Below, one piece after another: positions 35,661-49,300 of a stretch of 64,000 nt of DNA. Position numbers and translations under genes: made by a program. Within the stretch, counting starts at the first letter, position 1, and each line of letters starts with the position of its first letter. The notes under the pieces were generated by a model. It saw nothing but the letters and a program-made list of their open reading frames with translations, was not told the origin of the DNA and ran no database searches. This stretch comes from Otis tarda (Eukaryota > Chordata > Aves > Otidiformes > Otididae), in NCBI GenBank assembly GCA_026413225.1, contig CM048591.1:43691303-43755302 (forward strand), read 5' to 3'.

Positions 35661-36534
35661 GTATAACAGTGGGATCCTTGGACCCTAACGCACTCTGTGC
35701 AACTGAAAACTATATTTGCACCTTGCTCTCGTTTCTGCAGGGTTCACTCGCAGCAGAGAGGAATTGCGCTGGGGAAAGTCCTGCAGAGACAACATAATGG
35801 GGAGGTGGTGGTGCTGAGGAGGGACAGTGTCCATCTGCTGAAAAGGAGTCTTTTCCAAGTCAGGGCCCCAAGTTGCTGCACCCGTCCGGGAGGACTCCAG
35901 AGCTCCATGCCTCCTCCTGCCAGAGCACTCCAGCTGCAACAACACCAACAACACGTGCTCTGGAGCCATCTTATTCTTCCTCTATGTGCCTGCCTCCCAC
36001 CTCTCCAGCAGCAACACTTCATTTCTAGTAATGACAGACTGAGACTCAGTCTGTAGTTTTCAGAGATCCATTTCCCTCTGAAATAATTAAATTACTGTTG
36101 AGAGTCTGCAAGCCCCCTTGGGGACTAACACATACCCCAGTTGCTGGCCTAGCTTTGCCTTGGCGGGCTCCTGGAATGCCCTTGTAGAGCCACTGGTCAG
36201 GTGGCTTCTTGCATGGTGGCAGCAAAGAGGCCTGGGGGCTGTCAACCCTTCTCTTCGGGGGGCATTGGGACCCGCCATGCAAGCCGTCCCTGCCCCAGCT
36301 GGGAGAGGAAAGACCTGCATCCTCTCCCCCAGCCCCTTGTGGGACTTCTCAGGGGGATCATGCTGAAGGGCAGTGACTGAGGCGCTGGAGAGATTATCCA
36401 CAGTGGGACAAGCAGGTCTGCCGGAAAGGGCCAGGCTGGAGATGGGAACACTCCCTGGGGAGACCGCAGGGCCAAGGGCAGCCACAGGGCAGCCCTCCTG
36501 CCCCCCGGCAGCATGAGTCCTCCAGGTCCAAGCA
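35661..36534 (-). other. GC-rich tail region downstream of the second Topors-like gene
   Basis: GC content rises sharply. One minus-strand frame (36545-36087) is open for 152 codons next to the end of the Topors-like gene. Its wording (PISSLALSGRPACPTVDNLSS) is serine/proline-rich, like a low-complexity C-terminal region. It may be the rest of that gene in a shifted frame, but I cannot prove homology. Confidence 0.35.
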
Positions 36535-37148
36535 TCAGCAGGCATCCTCGCTGCACTGAAGCATGACGAAGTCGATAAGCCAGCAAGCCATCAAGTCTGT
36601 GTAGGCTTGCAGGGAGTGCTCCAGCCGTTGGTCTCTTCATCCAACCTAAAGATACACAGGCTGGACATGATGAGGTCCTCCACCACAGCCATCTCCCAGT
36701 GCTTGGTGCCAAAGAGCAGCTCTAGCTCCTGATGCAGCCAGGGCAGCACAGGCTTGAGGATCTCTGGGTGGTCTAGGAAGAGGGACACCAAGATATAGAA
36801 CTGGAGGCCTCCTGCAGCAGCCCTGGGCACTGGGCACACAGACCGTGCTCGGGAGGCCATGGGGCAATGGGGGATGTGGGCGTTCGGGCATCTTTGAGCT
36901 CTCCCAGCCTGCTGGACAATGACTGATGGCTCTGCAGTGGGTGTGATAACCTCTGAGAACTCGTCATCTGCTCGCACCGAGTGCATGATGGAGCTGATAG
37001 ACCTCTTGCAGAGGGGGCAGCCAGCCTTGCTCTCTGCCCAGTACAGGATGCAGCTGGGACAGAACTGGTGGAGGCATGGCGTTACGTAGGTGACATTCTC
37101 CCAGGTGTCAAGGCAAATGTGGCAGCAGCTGTCCAACGCCATGTCCAT
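36535..37148 (-). CDS. Topors-like RING-finger gene, second copy, frameshifted near its C-terminus
   Basis: The 185-residue frame from ATG 37148 begins directly with a complete C3HC4 RING: C9, C12, C25, H27, C30, C33, C44 and C47. HSVRADDEF follows, the TOPORS-type sequence after the RING. Residues 123-170 (LFLDHPEILKPVLPWLHQEL onward, with LFGTKHW) match the second conserved block of TOPORS, placed much closer to the RING than in TOPORS. The frame ends at a TGA (36591), but from about 36637 another frame continues the homology (LEHSLQAYTDLMACWLIDFV) to a TGA at 36535-36537, so a one-base shift has occurred there. Upstream, minus-strand CGCCTCAG or TTCCCAG could be splice acceptors. Expected role is E3 ubiquitin/SUMO ligase; activity of the RING itself is plausible. 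Confidence 0.75.
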
Positions 37149-37925
37149 GCCCTCGGTACACTGAGGCGGGCCAGGAAGAGCTGGGAATAAGGAGCTGCTC
37201 CCCCATGCTAGCGCTGCAGCAGCAGGTGTCGTACTGCAAAAGAGAGGCTATGGTCATCTGCTGGCTCAGGGAGGGTGGAAGGAAACTCTCTGGGCTCCTC
37301 TGCGGCTCTGGCATTTCATGTTCTGTCCCCAGGAAAGGGCCAGGCTCTGGCTGTGTTGTGGGCAGCTCCCCAAGCCCCAGTGCCCACCCACAGCCACTCC
37401 GGGGTGAGGTGTCCCTGCACAACACACCTCTGCTGCTGTGACCGAGCCTTCTGGGTGCCCCACTTGCTGAAACCAGGCAGGGCTGGGGCAAATCCTGTGA
37501 GGGCTCTGCGGAAGGACACTGAGATCTGCCGTCAGCAGCTCCCAGAGCATGACCCCAGCACAGAGCCAAAGCCTTGCTCTGCCCAGCAGGCCTCACAGAC
37601 ACGCTCAGCTGGAGCGAAGGCACAAGACAACTGGGCAAGATGCTGCTGGCACACAGATACAAGCAGAGAGGGCTGCATGGTCCCAATCCATTCCTGGGGA
37701 TGTCACAGACCACTTCTCAAGGCCATTACAATAGGCCATCCTCACCCCTAGCACTTGCCCCAGCAGTGCTCCTGCCCCAGCACACATCTCTGGCTACTGC
37801 AATGCCACCATCCACTCCGTCACCATGTCCTTTGCCACTCACCAAGGCCTCAGCCATGTCTTCCCAGGGCCCCATCAGGTAACTCTGGCCATGGTCCACA
37901 TCTCCAGGCAAACATAGCAAGAGGG
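37149..37925 (-). other. GC-rich 5' flank of the second Topors-like gene
   Basis: An overlapping minus-strand frame (37713-37108) is open but out of frame with the RING and has no recognised domain. The sequence is likely intron or 5' region. Confidence 0.35.
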
Positions 37926-40900
37926 TTCATTTGATAACACCTCGTGCCTTGATTCTGTGATGCATTAAATGATCTTTCACTAAAATTTTATCATCCATTA
38001 AAGGGTCTTAGGTAGAAACGTTATCAAATATTCTAGCTTATGCAAACAGGTAATGTGAAATGTCTGCTGAGAGGAAAGTTTTAGAGGACTAAAGCACCCT
38101 AAATCTGCTTATTACCTCAAGGACATCATCAAAGCTCTAGGCGGTATGCTGTAGGGCAACCTGAAATGATTATTGTAGTGAAATGAGCCTCCAAATATTT
38201 GGAAGCTATTATAAGGGGTTCGGTAGTCTAAAAATTGTTTCCACTATCAAAAAATTTATTAGGCAACAGCTGTATTAAAAGTAATTTAAAAGGTGCCCTG
38301 TGATTTTTGTGCCTCTGGCCTGTTTCAATCCGAATATTCATTTGTTCTGTTTTGTTTTCAAAACTATTTCTGCAGACAGAAAGTACACACTTTTGTTGAA
38401 CTCTTAGATCTAACAGAGGGAAGATGGTAAAAGTCACAGAAGCGATTTGGGTTGAATTCCGCCATCATTTGGCAGTTGGCTGGGGTTAACTTGATCTTTC
38501 CCACAAAACTGAGAGGGAAACTGATGGTTCCCACCCACTGGATGGTTTCAGTTGGGGCATCCTTGGGGTGAGAGGACAAGGAACATGGCTTTGCACTATG
38601 AAAGCCAGCTCAGAGCGTGATTGACACATCTCAACCACAGAAATCTTCCTTCTTCCTCTCTTTCATTTCTGTTTTGTATAAAGAGAGTACCAAATCAAGT
38701 ATCTTAAAAGAGGGAACTTGGTCAAGGAAACATCTACCCTTTGAAAAATAGTCTGAGCACTTTACAAATTCCGTTATTTCAATTCTCACCTTCTAAAATG
38801 ACTAGTGTATATTAAAATCTATTATGTCTCAGAAGACCTCCTAAGTAAAGCAAGACCTATTTCTTAAATCAGAATTTTAAATGTTCTGTCCAGAACCTAA
38901 ATTTAAGGCAAACCACTTATTTTGCCTCCATTCAGAACGTCATTAACAGGATGTTGTGTCCTCTGCAAAACTGAGAAAAGTTTTGTTGTGGTTTTCTGTT
39001 ACAAAGCTACAGATGATCCGACCGTTGGTTTTTAGACATCCTGAATCACCAAAGAGCAGTTTCATATTTCTTTATCTTCTGTATTTCTCTGGTATTTTTA
39101 GGAATTTCTATAGGGAAAAAAATAGATGGAATATAAGAATTTCATTTTGCATGTTCATATTACAAATATCCCAAGCTTAGTTCTTTCTGGGGTCAATTTC
39201 TAGGCTGATAAGGTCTTGAATTAATTTTTTTTTTTACTGTTTGTGACATTCAAAAGAGCTGCCTGATCTTTCATGACCATGATTATGATGCCAAAAACTT
39301 TGGGTTTGCAATCCTTCCCCTGCTTTCTGGAACTTTTATCATCCAAGGTCTATGGAAAGAAAGACCGATTATCCCTTTTTGCTTTGATAGAAAAAGCAAA
39401 CAAGAGTATGAATAACAGCCTATATAAAAATCTTTAAAGTAAAATCAATTTCTGTTCAGAGCAAGTAATAGATTTAACATTAGAGGTGTTTGCTTTTGGC
39501 AAGTTACTATTTCTCGTTCTGCTTTAAACATAATTATTTTGCATACTTTCATTTGAAAATAAGCACGAGATAAAAACAGATATTGGAATTCTTGCATTAG
39601 GATATTTTAGGAAACTTTGAGCTTTTTTATTATGTAAATAAACTAATAATATTTTATAGTTACCCTGTCAAAATGTCTATGTGCTCTGCATATATTAATA
39701 CAAAGATGAAAAAGTTCTTGTCAGATTTTTTGTTCTTTTTCCAACATGTATGACTTGATGGAATCATTTGAAGATGGTGAGATTGAAACAGCATTTACTA
39801 GTTACTGGAGTGCAGTGAAAGACCTAACTGTATGCTCCATATAAAATTGCATTAATGTAGTAATAAAGCTGCATTCAAGAACTCCAGTTGCCTGTACAGT
39901 CTCCATTCAGCCTTCCTATGCTTACAAATTACTGTACAATCTCTAAGTATAAACTTTTTTTTTTTTCACCTTGCATTTATGCCTCCTTCACTGCATGAAA
40001 GAGCATCTGTACCCTTAAGGAGCGACTATTAAATATGCTGTTTCATCCCTGTTGTTCAATGTGAAATCTCCTGCTTTATTAACTTCACACTGTTCAAAGT
40101 ATGCTGAAACCAAAATCCTCAAGCTCCTTGCAGGACTCTTAGAAACAGATTTTTTTTAAAATACAGTAATGCTCATCACTGTATTTCTGTTTAGCAAGCT
40201 CAAAATGTTTAAGCAAGAGAGTGGGGGGTTTTCCTCCACTTTTTTCGCTGGGACCTGGAGTGTTGAGAATTTAAGATGCAAAATAACTACAAATGATCAG
40301 TGCCCTATGAGAAATGTGAAGCATTGCACTCCGCTTCATACATTCTGAACCAGCCCCCACCAGTTTCGGCAAGTGTTTCAGTGGTCCCAAGTCAAGCATT
40401 CAGAAACCGACACTCACTAGCCACCGAGAAGCCAGGAGCAGGGACCTGGCTCACTCCACGAGGCAGAAGCAGCAGTGGACACCAAATCTAGATCTTCAGG
40501 ATGTCTTTAACAACTGAGCCTTTTTTGGTGGTTGATCTGTGCTTTATTTGCCATACAACTCCCGTGGTCGACAGAGAGGAGCTGAGAGGAGCTGCATTGG
40601 GCTCATTTATGACATGCTAACTCTTTTTCATATCAGTAGTCCACAATTTTCATAGGCATTAAATATCAAAACAAGTTTGAGTCAAATTTTAAATTGCTTC
40701 TACAAACTGCTCACATTTATGTTGTCATAAGTTTACACTGAATTTTAATTTACAGGCATATTTTGAAATAAAAAATTATACTCAGTTAATTTTTTAAGTT
40801 TCATTTAGATTAAAAATCTGCATATAGGTCTCTACTTTTAGCAAGAAGGATAGAGAGTGTATTCTCCAAAATGAGAGTACTTGCCTGCTGAATACAGAGT

Positions 40901-43900
40901 AAATTGCAAGATCAGCTGAGCTCACAAGTTTTCTTGCACAGAAGTTCAAAGTTAGACATCTGAAAAATAAAAAGCTGTTCTCAAATAGTTTTGGAGAACA
41001 ATCACATGGGCAAAGAGGTTGGAGTCAAGGGAGATAAACTATGTGAAGTCTCAGCGCAGAGACTTGGATGCATGGTCAGAAGAAGGCTTAGTAGAAGCAG
41101 AAAAACTGGTATACGGCTGTCTGCAGGAAGGTAGTGTGCAGGGCTACCCCATGGTCTCTCGTGACCACTGCTGAACAGGACCTGGTGACCCAGAGACAGC
41201 TCAGAAAAAGCTATGAGAATGAATCCAAGTTTAGGAAGATGCTTTAGAGGACAACAGGCTGAAGAAGTGCAGTCCACTCACTTCAGCAAACAAAAGGCTG
41301 AAGGATGACTTCCCTGTAAGCAAGCAAAGACTAAGTGAGATTGCGTACTAGCTGTATTAACAGTTAGGTACACTAAAACTAGGAAATGGGATTTTTCCTT
41401 GTCAGTCATCAGAAGTAGTTAGCAATTTAAGAAGTTTCCTCAGGATTCAGCAGCTCTCAGAGTCTAATTCAGAGCTGAACTACAAATACTGCTCTCAGCC
41501 ACCGCTGATGAACCTGAGAGAGGAGCTGCTTGATGACCCTTTAACCAGCATTAGTGAAAGTAAGGTGTAATGGTGCCTCTTGTTCTGCAAATCTATAAAG
41601 TCTATGCTGATTTGCAAGTGAATCTTATTAATTGTATTTAAAAGTAGTTTCAAAATCAGGTCTTTTGAAAATTTTCTGCATGGTCTCATGCCATAATCCC
41701 CAAAATTATGAAAAATTGAATAATGCAGATCTTTCAGGTTTCCCTAAAACTGGAAACTCCCAGAACTTTTAGGCATTTCAACAGAAAGGAGGGAAGGGCA
41801 GAAGGACAAATGTTGTGTTAGCTATCATTTCTTTCCATGAGAGCATTGCTGCCAGCTTGGAGGTCAAACTATCCAAGTGCTTCTGTCCTGCTCTTCCACT
41901 GTTATACTTGCTTAGATTCTTACCTGTTAGTTCTGAATTCACCATGATAATAGCATCATTAGCACACATATTAAGTCTTAACAAGCATCCTGAATTTTCA
42001 CTGGCTTGTGACGGTAGCCATTTCTACCTAGAAATACAAGATGCGGACTATGGCCATCTACGGTCCCGGACACAGCAAAAAGGGGATATTCCGTAGGACA
42101 GAAAAACTGTAACACAGGACTTTCACAGGGACAAAACCATCACAGCGCTTCATTTAAGTGAAGATGTTAAACAATATTGAAAATAATGACATCTGCATAC
42201 ACTGGATAAGTATGGTCCATCCTTTGCTGCAGGGTTTTAAACAATCTCTGGCTGCTAGAGGTAATTTTGTCCTGGCTAGATTAGCTAGTAAATGTCTCCT
42301 CATATCTTTCCTAGAGCTGTCAACACTGGCTGATGGCAGAGATTATTTTTCTGTAATACAGGTACCACTGATATCACCTTGTTCACAGGTGAATCACTGA
42401 CTATTCAATAAATAAAAGGCAGCAGCATAAATTAAAACAAACCAGAGGAAGAAGGTACAGGAAAACATTATTTTAATGATTCCTGGTAGCATTTAATGGT
42501 CAATAGCTAGTGAAGGACATCTCCTTTGTCACTTCATTAGGCCAAGGCCTGCCTCATCGTCAGAGGCACTCATTCTAAAACCACACTCACCAGGGAAACA
42601 CAATATAAATATGACCTTCAGTTGCCACTCGCAGGGCTGCCTGGAAATTCTCTTTCCCACACACAAAGAGCAACATTTGCTTTTCTCCTCCAATACTTCC
42701 ACACCTACGGTGTGCAATCTTCTGCTGTTTATTTGGTTGTAAGATGTTAACTGGCAGCCAGATGTGTATGTTGAAAATAATGAAATTTAAGGTGCATAAG
42801 CGGGAACAGCTTCTCCTCAGAACAGTCTTGCAGCTTTGAAACATGGTACACTCTGCTGAATGCCATATGGACTGCTCTTTCACTTCTTTACAAGGTTTCT
42901 CAAGGGATTATTCTAATAACTAGCATCATGTGGGGATATGAATCTTTTACATATGTAATACTACCAGGCAATGCATTCTAAGTGTACTACCAGTCATCAT
43001 AGCTTTTATTATAGCAATCAATATTTTATATCTTTACATGGCGTAATATAACTGCCCTTCCCAATTTACAAACCTTGGGCTGGAAAATGGTATGTTTCTT
43101 CCACTGTATTGGCCTACATTATGAATGAAGCATTAAAGGACGTCACTAAAAAGAAGAAGAAAGAATGGGCTTGGTTTTGTGCTATCCATGGCCATAGCCT
43201 TGAAGTGGCTGTTGATCTCTTGTAGGAAACAGTATCGCTTCTTCTGTCAGTCTACCAGGAAAATTTTCTTTCCTATCAAGACAAATACTGAAATTTAATT
43301 AGCTTAAAAATTAATTAATTTGAGAACCCACATTTTAGAAATTTAGAGTTTTAGTGATTGCACAAGTAATAGTGAATTTGTTATACGTAAACTTAGTCAT
43401 GTCCCTCTCTCCCTTTTTTTTTTAAGGCACTGAAAATTAGTACATTTAAACTATTTGAAACCTCTTTGCCATCTTCTTAATTTGCAATAGCATAACCTCT
43501 TATCTTCCTCTTTTGGCATCGTTTAAATCCCTAGAGGTACATAGAGCCTTTCAGCTGGGAATGAGAAAATGCCTTTCCAAATTTCCTGAGAGTTACTCAG
43601 CCTCCAGCAGACACATTTGGCTTAAATGTCTCTTCCTGCAAAAACACCAGAGCTCAATCAATACATAAGGCTTCCCGCACATAAGTCTGGGGTCTCAGAC
43701 ACATTCTTTCCACCCTCAAATTTGACAAATACTTCTAAAGTTTGGTTGAAGTACTCCATTTGTATTATTCATTCACAAGAGCACCTGCTAAGGGTGAACA
43801 TAAATCCTTGTGATATAAATCACTAAATTTAACAAGGATATCTTTGTAGGCAGATCCTGGTTTTAAGGCAATGATTTTAAGTTATAAGGGAACACTTGTG

Positions 43901-45565
43901 TCCCATTTTTGTCAAAAAAAAATTTGTTTTCTCACATTGAGATATTGATGACACAGCTGGCAATAATTAAAGATCTGTAGGAACATAGGAGAGATGGTAG
44001 AAATAGGTCATGCAAGCTATAACCTAGAAATGTGCAATTACTTAGGATCTCTGGCCCTCCTGCTTGCAGAACCATATGCCCAAGGAACCTGCTTCTGCAG
44101 GCTAGTAGCTCTCTTCCTGCAGGGCCAAAATTTTGTATGATTCACCCAAATGAGTTGATCAGTGATTGTAAGGCATGTGATGACCCTCTTTTGGGTCTGT
44201 TTGTTCACACAGCTTATTCTGGGTGAAGAGGGAGACACTGCAAGCAGGACATATACAACATAAAAGCATACAGTGATTATTCACTGCCTGCCATGCACAA
44301 AACACAGCTGGGATTTAGTGAGATGCTAGGCAAAATGTGAGTGTCCTGACCATCCCTACAAGGCTCTGGGGACCAAGTAGGCACAGTCCCACAGGCAGGG
44401 TGGGCTCCTGTGGGATACTCAGCCCCACAGAGGTGCACCTGTTACCCATCCAGCCCAGTGGCTCCCACCCAGCTGCCCTCTCACTTTTCCCTAAGATTTC
44501 TAGGCTGGTGTTTTCTTTCTTGAATATTTGACCCACCAATGATCCCATCTCAACAACCCTCCTGCTGCCTCCAGCATTACCTTTAGTACTGCGGTGGGCA
44601 TGGTCTCTCACCTGGTCATGCAGCAGTGCTCCATCAGGGCCCTCAGCACCCGGCCAGCCCTTGCCATGGCGTGGGGGGAAGCGCATGGCAGGGATTGCAG
44701 AGAGGGAGTTTCACAGGCAGCCAAGGAGTCACATGGGTCCCATTTGCCTCTGCGGTCCACAGACTAGAAACAAAGGAGGTATTTCCTGTGTCCATCTTCT
44801 TCCATTTTCTTTCACTGCCAATAGGTCCTTGGCCCATAGCCACCTTGCCCTGGTGGATAAGTCATGGATGAGGGTGGTTGCTCTTAAGCACTAGCCTATG
44901 TGACCCTTAAGACTGGCAGGATGTAACTTATCCTTCCCTCTCTCTCCCCATACCACAGAGCACAGTTCAAAGGCAGAGGAGAATCTGCCCACGAATCTCT
45001 AAGGTCTGTGAGGCAGACGCAGCCAGGTAAACAATGTTAAGGTGAAGACCTCTTCCTCCACTGTGAGTGACAGCATTTTCTCCTCAACATAGGAAGCTGT
45101 GTGAGAGGGAATGCCACACCACGATTCAGCCTCCCTATAAAATTAGCTGAGCAGGAGCTACCTCTGATTGAGTATATCAGATTTTATCTACTTCCCTATC
45201 AAAATTTAAGTCCGGGCACATAGCATGAAGGGAATTGTATAGTTAATATCTTCCTGAATTCACTCATTCCAGTAAAATAGATCTGAAAAAACTATTCTTT
45301 TGAAATACTTACTTCTGTTCTTTGGACAAAAGGAACAAGTACCTGACATACTGAGTAATGAGCTATGGCATTTAAACCAATTATTTGGGGCTTCTTTCAT
45401 TCTGGAACACACTCAAGGTGTACATTTGATAACAGCAAAGTTTTCAAGCAATCCTGATTGATGCGATTCTCAACAGAAAGCTTTTGTCAACAGTGAGGTT
45501 AAACCCAAAGGAAGAGGGAAATGTCACTGGCTAATCACTTAAGCTGAAGAAGTTGCTTGACCAGA
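37926..45565. other. AT-rich, no gene or clear repeat recognised
   Basis: 7.6 kb without a domain-bearing frame. Open frames at 42158-42400, 42587-42883 and 44315-44686 are short and unremarkable. Confidence 0.45.
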
Positions 45566-46315
45566 TGTGGGAGACTGTGTCAAATATTTGTCTCAACATT
45601 GTCGAAACATCAAACCGCCACCCGAACAACGGCTTCCCCGTTATCTTGCAAGGTAACTCCTGTTGTCTTGCAAACCTGAATGCAGAGCTGGTTCCGAGAA
45701 ATCTAGCCCTACGCCCCCGCATGCGCCCAGAGATACATATCACCCGGTAATGGATCACCCGGTGATGGGCATGCATATCACCGCCAGGTGAGGGGTGTGG
45801 CTAGGGAAACCAGCTCTTGAAATACAATGAAAACAACCAACATAAAAGGGGGAACATTTTTCGCCGGAATACTCTTCACTTCATTCATTCAACGGAATAC
45901 ATTTCTTCTTCACTTCTTTCATTCAACGGAATACACCACTTCATTCATTCATTGGAATACACTTTTGCCGGAATACACATCCACAGAACTGACATCGAGA
46001 CGACCAACACTGGACGGATCGTCCCCCCATTGAGCGAACTGAACTGTCGGGACGCCGCAGCTCCGTGGTGGTAGCTATTACAACCGAAACTCTTTTCCAT
46101 TCTTTCTCTCTTGCATTTACAAACTTCTTCTCGGGTTAATAAAGTTACCTGGCACTTGACTCTGTTTTGAGTCTTAATTCTGTTCCTGAGAATATGAACA
46201 AAACCACACTCCGGTGTGTGAGAGGTTGGTCCAGCCGCCCCTAGCCTCCCAGACTCATCTGAGGTCGGCTAGAATACAAGGGGGCGTTCCTCTCATCCAA
46301 AATTGGAACGTGACA
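45566..46315 (+). mobile_element. Probable solo LTR of an ERV
   Basis: CpG-rich against AT-rich surroundings. It starts TGTGGGAGACTG and ends GAACGTGACA. A TATA-like ATAAAAG (45842-45848) lies upstream of AATAAA (46138-46143). The flanks CCAGA (45561-45565) and CCAAA (46316-46320) could be a 5-bp duplication with one change. About three imperfect copies of CATTCATTCAACGGAATAC lie in R (45877-45960). The start is less sure than the end. Confidence 0.65.
45877..45960 (+). repeat. Short tandem repeats inside the LTR
   Basis: Three imperfect copies containing TTCATTCATTCAACGGAATAC or a close variant, at spacings of about 34 and 26 bp. Confidence 0.75.
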
Positions 46316-46320
46316 CCAAA

Positions 46321-49300
46321 CTGGATGCTTTAGAAGAACAAAGTGACCTAGAGCAGATGTGGATTAAATTGTACTCGTGTACAAGGGTACGCAAATATAA
46401 GATCTGTGTAAACTGAACTTTTCCCTTTTGTGGTTACACATGAGCTGTAACAGCAGGATGACTGTTGCAGAGAATCTGAAAATTTTGCAAGAGTCTTCAC
46501 AGGACAACCCCCCCCACCCTCCACACACACATTATTTTGGAATACTGTCTGACCCAGTTTAAGACTTCTCATTTGTCAGTGTATTGTACTAAATTCAATT
46601 AAGTGGAATGCTGCATCAAAGCAAGTGTTAAGGCAGATTGTTGGCTCAGGGTTTGGGTGAGACACCTCATTCCAGTTTGTCTTCACAAAATGTACAACTG
46701 AGCCATTTTAATCTGTGGGATCACATGGAATGTTTATATCTTTAATAAGATTTATGTAAATATGGTACAATTAAGTAAATATACAAAACAGTAAAGATCA
46801 TCTCTCTTCCTTACTCTGTACTTCATGCCTTGTTTATGCTGAAATGTTTATTTTCTTTTGGGAACAAAGTGAGCACGAATACAATGCTTCCATCTGAGAG
46901 TGGTTTACGTTGCCTAAATAATTAGCCAGAGAAGATAACAGTTCTGATTTAGCCCTGAAAGGCTAAGTGAGGCTAGCTAAGGAAAGTGGTCTGCAACCAA
47001 CCAAGTGATGAAAGACCACCCAGTGCAAAGCAATTCAAGGCCAAAAGCCAGTAGCCTCCCAGAGCTGTTTCAGATGCTAGGGTTAAATGTAAGGACATTG
47101 CAAGCTGTAAATAAAACATGGGCTGGGTGACCTGAGTTTTGGCTTCAGCCTGCGTAGTCTTTCCCAGATGCCTGGAAGGCAAATAACCTTTGTTTCATTT
47201 TCAAGTTTGAGGGGAAGCAAGACTGTTGTTCTGTAAGAGCTAATCCCCTGCCTGCGCCATTCCTGGGCCATGGACCTACGAGTTCTGGGGAAAACCTCAT
47301 TATGACCTTGACAGCTTTTCGAGTAAGCTTAGAACTCACCTTACATTGAGACACTTTAAGCAGATTAAGCTGTATGAAGACTTCTGCAATTTTACATCAT
47401 TTTTAGACTCAGTTGCCTTTGTCGGGGGGCGGGGGGACGACGACGACACACCAAACCAAATGAATTGAGTAATAGAGTTATTCTCTAAATACAGGTCAAA
47501 CAAATTGAGGCCTTTTTCTACTGAAGTGAGTAGAACAAAATATAGGTAAGGGTAGTCTGGGGTTTGGAAAAATTGTGCTAAATTGTGGAGATCCTTTGCA
47601 CATTTATTATCTTACCTTTATAGGTCTGGAGGGACAGCACAAAGAAGAGTCCTATTCCGAGTCATTATGAGTGAATCTCCCCACTCCATATTAACAGCAG
47701 TGTTTTGGGTATAGAAGTACTATTGTGGAATTTTGTTAGTCGAGTTCTTTTATTATTTAGCACACAGCCCAGTGAAAATTTACAGTAGTGCTATGTGGTG
47801 CTAGTTTAATTTTGTATTCTTTCAGTCTACCATGAAAAATGATGCATGCTAAATAACCCCATTCCAAGAAAGAAGGACACACACTAGCCATAAAAATCTT
47901 GTGGTAAGAATGCTGCATAGGCAGCAAAAAGCAGCAGCTGGTTGACATTTGGTAACCACATAATTTGGATCAATAAATCATATGTTGTGTGCTGTTTCCT
48001 TTGTTGCTAAACCCCTAATTTTCAACAATGATTCTTTTTTAACTGCTTTGAAAGCTGCTGTACCAATATTATGCTTTAAAAAAAAAAAATCACACCTAAC
48101 TTTTTCTAATAACAGAAGAATTATGGGTCTGTGTTTCATAGTTATGAACTGTTCTACAGGGACTAAACAAATTCTCTGTATGATACTACTAAAAATAGCC
48201 AAGTCATCCATAATTTAAGGTAATGTATTCTTTACTAGCTGTCAGAGCTGTTTAGCATTTCATATTTTGAAGCCCTTCTTTCAAAGCCATCTACAGTTAG
48301 TTGATTTAAGCAAACAAGATGCAAGCTGAGATCACATTTCAAATGCTTTACATCTGACGACCCTAGAACCATTAAGATCAAAGAAAGATATCCTTAGACT
48401 AATGTAAGAGTCACTGTGACTCCTCTACAGCCTACATCAGTTTGGACAACAGAGCTTGTGAAGGAAGTTGTTCAATTTAAACTAACATGACGGACGTAGT
48501 TAAGTAAACTGCATATGTTTTTGCAAAAGTGACATTGATGATTCCTAGTAACCACTTGCTCTTCTCAGTCCCGTACAACTGGAAAATCTGCTTTTATCTT
48601 AAGCTTTCCCTCAAAAAAATTGCCTCAAATGTTACAATTGCTACTGAAAAAAAAAATATAAAAAGTAAAAATAAGTTAGTATTCAACTGCAGTCTAAGTT
48701 GAATTGTAAAGGGATGACTTACTTTCCTAGATCAGATGAAAAGTCTGTTAGCTGTGTTAGGAGGGAAAGACTCTTACCAGAAGACTCTCCTCTTCTGTGT
48801 GCTCTGCAATGGCCCTCATTGTGGTTCATCCAAAGTCTTTGTAACTTTTACACACATTGATGAATACTGAGCTTTTTAACAGACCCATAATTCAAGCTCT
48901 TACTGTACAAATGGTACTTTAAGCCTGCAGCACACTAACTTTAACTAGACAGAGAATAAAAATATTCTCCTTTTTGAAATGGTAAGCACATCCCAGTTCT
49001 TACAGGTAGGTACATTGCTGCAGATGGCATGATGAGAAATCCTTTAAACATTTCTAACCAATAACAGGGAAGCAAAGTGACTGTAATTAATTTTTATTAT
49101 GTATTTTTATTAATAAGTCTTGTTATTTGGGGCATGCATAATAACACTGCAACAATTATATCTATCACAGCATTACAATAGAAACTATCTGAAACGTGGA
49201 ATTTTTGCATTTTTTAAACAGTGTTTACTGCTATTGCAGTCTTATTTGAGATTCAAACCCATTCTCCCTGTTAAGTCTGGCTGACAAAGCAATCCGCCTC

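Noticed and set aside
37108-37713. 201-codon minus-strand frame upstream of the second RING
   Set aside because: Overlaps the RING start in another frame, has a proline/serine-rich random look, and is GC-driven.
45877-45960. CRISPR-like array from the repeated CATTCAACGGAATAC units
   Set aside because: Three imperfect short units inside an LTR in a bird genome, irregular spacing, no cas genes.
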